Shown: positions 20,691-23,222 of the stretch, one piece after another
How positions within the stretch are numbered: position 1 is the first letter of the stretch
Layout: each line of letters begins with the position of its first letter
Source: BHER01 sp051652245
Lineage (GTDB): Bacteria > Bacillota_I > Bacilli_A > Culicoidibacterales > Culicoidibacteraceae
Assembly: GCA_051652245.1 (NCBI GenBank)
Contig: JBOFTV010000056.1
Span: forward strand, 1-23,222
Reading direction: 5' to 3'
DNA: 23,222 nt
Notes under the pieces: model-generated
Told to the model about the DNA's origin: nothing
The model's database searches: none
What the model saw: the letters and a program-made list of their open reading frames with translations, nothing else
Position numbers and translations under genes: made by a program

Positions 20691-21689
20691 TTAATAGCGA
20701 CCGATGCCTAAGTGGTGGTAGACTTCATTGATTTTCTTAGCTGCTATTTGACTTGCTTTAGCAGCTCCAGCATCTAAAATCTGATTGACTGTTTGATCAT
20801 CGAGAGCCATGTATTTTGCTTGCAAATCCGTTAAAAAATGCTCAACACTGGCAGCAACTGCCGTTTTAAAGGCACCGTAAGTCGCATCAATAAATTTTGC
20901 TTCCGCAGCTTGAAGTGAAATTGATTCCAGTGATGCATATATTGTTAAAAGATTACTAATTCCTGGTTTGTTTTGAGCATCAAAGTAAACTTTTGTATCT
21001 GAATCAGTCACAGCTGATTTTATCTTTTTAACACTTGTAGAAATTGGATCCAAAAGGGCAATATAGGCTTTTGGATTATCATCAGATTTACTCATTTTCT
21101 TGGTTGGATCTTGTAAAGACATAATCCTTGCACCATTTTTGGGTTTTATTGTTTGGGGGATTGTAAAAACATCATTGTTACAAACGTGATTAAGACGCAC
21201 CGCAAGTGTTCTTGTTAGCTCAACATGCTGCGATTGATCGTCACCAACGGGGACAATATCAGGTTCGTAGAGTAAAATGTCAGCAGCCATAAGTGGTGGG
21301 TATGAAAGGATACCACTGCCAATCGGTTTACTTTTTTGTTTGTTTTTAGTGACAATATCTTTATATTGCGTCATCCGCTCTAATTCGCCCATATAGCTAT
21401 AGCATGACATGACCCAGCCAAGTTGGGCATGTGCTGGAACCTCAGATTGGATAAATAATGTTGTTTTTTGTGGGTTAAGTCCAGTTGCAAGGTAGAGTTT
21501 GATTAAATCTTTAGTTCGCTTTTGGAGCTCATCACGATTTTGTGGCACTGTAATTGCATGCAAGTCAGCAATGAAGACAAATGAGTCATATTCATTTTGT
21601 AAGTCGACAAATTGTTTCATGGCCCCGATGTAATTGCCAATTGTTAAGTCACCACTTGGTTTTATTCCAGATACGATACGTTTTTTCAT
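20691..21689 (-). CDS. trpS: Tryptophanyl-tRNA synthetase
   Basis: TrpS charges tRNA-Trp. The class I synthetase signatures are present in 332 residues: PSGDLTIGNYIGAM (11-24, the HIGH-type motif), a GDDQSQHVELTR segment (149-160) and KMSKS (198-202). The bacterial TrpRS length is normal. The start, complementary to 21687-21689, has AAGGAG upstream. Only 56 bases separate it from the flippase stop, far too few for a T-box leader, so trpS here is either read through from the flippase promoter or uses a weak local promoter (a TATACA lies about 30 bases upstream). Confidence 0.97.
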   Translation of the reverse strand: MKKRIVSGIKPSGDLTIGNYIGAMKQFVDLQNEYDSFVFIADLHAITVPQNRDELQKRTKDLIKLYLATGLNPQKTTLFIQSEVPAHAQLGWVMSCYSYMGELERMTQYKDIVTKNKQKSKPIGSGILSYPPLMAADILLYEPDIVPVGDDQSQHVELTRTLAVRLNHVCNNDVFTIPQTIKPKNGARIMSLQDPTKKMSKSDDNPKAYIALLDPISTSVKKIKSAVTDSDTKVYFDAQNKPGISNLLTIYASLESISLQAAEAKFIDATYGAFKTAVAASVEHFLTDLQAKYMALDDQTVNQILDAGAAKASQIAAKKINEVYHHLGIGRY

Positions 21690-21745
21690 ATATATTAGCT
21701 CCTTAATTTTCAGATGTATACCTTGTATTTTACGCTAAATGAGGC

Positions 21746-22978
21746 TTATTTCAAAGCGAATTTTGCTTTTTTGATGAGTAAAAAAAATAATAAAACGACT
21801 TGGACTAATAAGGGGAGTATTGTTGCAATATTTGTCCCTTGTAGGCCAAAATTTTTAATGAAAAAATAGGAAGAAACTAAACAGATAAAAAGAGCGATAA
21901 TATTTGTGATAATCAGCTCTCTAAAACCACGGATAACAGTTAAAATACCACTAAGTAGCCAGGAGAAAGCAGTAAGTATTGTTGCAAAAATGAGAGGGAG
22001 TAATAAATAGGAATAAGCTAATATTTTAGCTCCATAGAGAATGTTGAGAGCGAAATCACCAAGTAGAAATGCGCCAACAAGTGAAGCAATAGCGATGAGT
22101 CCAACCACAGTGATGCATTTTTTGAAAATTGCCCAGAACCCGGCTTTATCTTTTTCATGAAATTTTTCGGCAAAAATTGTAATAAAAGGACTAAATACTT
22201 GAATAGCAAGGGTCTGGACAATAAGTGTTGGTGTGGCAATTGAGCTGTAAATACCTACTTGCTTACTTCCCTCGTATAAATCTAAGAAGTAGCGTGGAAT
22301 AGCACCAATAATCGCTAAAATAAGAAAATAAATTGCTAGCGGAAGACACTCAATTAAAAGTGATTTAACAGCATCCTTGCTAAAAACAATGGCAACATTA
22401 TCAATTTTTTTTGCATGATACAAGTCAAAGAAAATGATGCAAATATATGTAATAAACGCCATACTTAAAATAGCTAAAAACAAATTTTTTGTGAGGACAA
22501 GAGTTGAAATGAATCCAAGTGTTCCAAGTGTTCCACGAATAATCAGTGATTTTCCAATTAAATCAACACGCCATTTTTTTTGGAAGATAGCAGAATAAAC
22601 ATCAAAAATTGTTTCTGATAATTTAAAAACCACATAAATAAAGATAACGAGACTTTTTTCGAAGCTGTAGCCACTTACTAGTAAAAGGAGTAGCGATAGA
22701 AAAATAGCCCCTCCACTTGTTAATAATCGGCTAAAGATATAAGTTCCGTTTTGATATTTGTCTTTGATATCTGAGACTTGAAAATTTCGCATGCCATAAA
22801 TTGAAATACTATAAAAAATGTTAGAAATAGTCATTGCATAAGATAGCTCTCCGGCCATTTCAAAATTGGCTAAGCGAACAACTAAAATTGTTAGTAGCCA
22901 CTGGCAGAATAAATAGTAAATATTTCCCCAAGTGTTCCATAATATGCCAACTTTAAGGGAAGTTGTTTTGTGTTCCAT
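21746..22978 (-). CDS. Polysaccharide flippase, Wzx/RfbX-like (MOP superfamily)
   Basis: This 410-residue protein is almost entirely hydrophobic, with about twelve predicted membrane helices separated by short basic loops. The N-terminal segment (residues 10-60: a W-N-x-x-G-N type helix, then VVRLANFEMAGELSYAMTISNIF) and the G-x-x-x-S-x-A-T-P-x-L-I segment of the second half are typical of oligosaccharide flippases. These move undecaprenyl-linked glycans across the membrane. The ATG complementary to 22976-22978 has AAAGGAG upstream. Substrate specificity cannot be read from sequence; the PssD/PssE transferase elsewhere in the window is a possible source. It is probably the first gene of the leftward unit. 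Confidence 0.88.
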   Translation of the reverse strand: MEHKTTSLKVGILWNTWGNIYYLFCQWLLTILVVRLANFEMAGELSYAMTISNIFYSISIYGMRNFQVSDIKDKYQNGTYIFSRLLTSGGAIFLSLLLLLVSGYSFEKSLVIFIYVVFKLSETIFDVYSAIFQKKWRVDLIGKSLIIRGTLGTLGFISTLVLTKNLFLAILSMAFITYICIIFFDLYHAKKIDNVAIVFSKDAVKSLLIECLPLAIYFLILAIIGAIPRYFLDLYEGSKQVGIYSSIATPTLIVQTLAIQVFSPFITIFAEKFHEKDKAGFWAIFKKCITVVGLIAIASLVGAFLLGDFALNILYGAKILAYSYLLLPLIFATILTAFSWLLSGILTVIRGFRELIITNIIALFICLVSSYFFIKNFGLQGTNIATILPLLVQVVLLFFLLIKKAKFALK

Positions 22979-23010
22979 GAAAACGTGCTCCTTTTTAATA
23001 GATTACTAAA

Positions 23011-23019
23011 ATTGTACCA
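23011..23019 (-). promoter_or_regulatory. Extended -10 promoter of the flippase unit
   Basis: On the minus strand the sequence reads TGGTACAAT, an extended -10 about 33 bases before the flippase start codon. No good -35 is seen. Confidence 0.5.
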
Positions 23020-23178
23020 TACTATTGAAAAATATTCATGGAAAATGTGATAAAGTCTTTTTTGAAAAATAATAAGGGTAACAAGTCAGCCAATGTTCGT
23101 AAGTTAAGCCTAAAAATCGCAAAAACAGGAATACTACCTACCTAATCACAAAAACAAGTCCAATATTCTTCCATAACG

Positions 23179-23187
23179 TGGTAGAAT
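23179..23187 (+). promoter_or_regulatory. Extended -10 promoter for the gene at the right edge
   Basis: TGGTAGAAT (23179-23187) is an extended -10 facing right, without an obvious -35. It lies 28 bases before the candidate start codon at 23215. The spacer from 23041 to 23170 shows no other feature. Confidence 0.4.
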
Positions 23188-23211
23188 AATACTAGCAGAA
23201 TAAAAAAGGGC

Positions 23212-23222
23212 ATGATGAAAAA
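23212..23222 (+). CDS. First codons of an unseen rightward gene
   Basis: ATGATGAAAAA at the very edge follows AAAAAAGGG (23202-23210), so a rightward gene probably starts at ATG 23212 or, with better spacing, 23215. Only two to four codons are visible and the product cannot be guessed. Confidence 0.35.

Noticed and set aside
1..23222. CRISPR array, IS element, prophage, integron, tRNA or rRNA
   Set aside because: No spaced direct repeats, transposase or integrase genes, att-like repeats or tRNA cloverleaf sequences were seen on either strand.

Overview
This 23.2 kb window comes from a low-GC Gram-positive (Bacillota-type) chromosome. The evidence is AT-rich DNA, strong purine-rich Shine-Dalgarno (SD) sites, hairpin-plus-T terminators, many promoters with an extended -10 (TGnTATAAT), and gene sets typical of that phylum: a HisZ-dependent short HisG, an orphan EIIB domain, and a PssD/PssE glycosyltransferase pair. 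I cannot name the genus from sequence alone. There is no sign of a plasmid, prophage, IS element, CRISPR array, tRNA or rRNA.

Layout. (1) 1-4453, rightward: the tail of a thermonuclease-like gene, the ribosomal GTPase typA, a 59-residue zinc-ribbon protein on its own strong promoter, then lysA (diaminopimelate decarboxylase) and msrB (methionine sulfoxide reductase). (2) 4454-4911: a gene-poor spacer with two terminator-like hairpins and what looks like decayed coding sequence. (3) 4912-8637: a tight five-gene operon. It encodes a membrane-anchored orphan PTS EIIB domain, an Alg14-like and an Alg13-like glycosyltransferase subunit, UTP-glucose-1-phosphate uridylyltransferase, and an exported FAD-binding lipoprotein. 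It ends in a terminator nested in a second inverted repeat. (4) 8749-9453: deoD, a purine nucleoside phosphorylase. (5) 9594-10659: a solitary Mrr-type (type IV) restriction endonuclease gene with an odd translation-initiation region. (6) 10762-19207: a complete histidine operon with a consensus promoter. A short leader ORF with three consecutive His codons and a leader terminator are followed by hisZ-G-D-C-B-H-A-F-I-E and a PHP-type histidinol-phosphate phosphatase. (7) 19506-22978, leftward: a lipid-linked polysaccharide flippase, trpS, uppP and yidD. (8) The right edge holds a divergent promoter and the first codons of an unseen gene.

How they work together. The histidine operon encodes every step from PRPP and ATP to histidine. 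HisZ and short HisG form the first enzyme, and HisH and HisF the glutamine-dependent synthase. Most junctions overlap or are within a few bases, implying translational coupling. The leader ORF implies ribosome-mediated attenuation rather than the T-box control usual in this phylum. The PssD/PssE/GalU operon and the leftward flippase/UppP genes both concern surface glycan made on undecaprenyl phosphate.

The most interesting items are the putative His-codon attenuator, the EIIB-glycosyltransferase-flavolipoprotein operon, and the start of mrr. At mrr the only good ribosome-binding site serves a 10-codon ORF, inside a small hairpin, that overlaps the mrr start.
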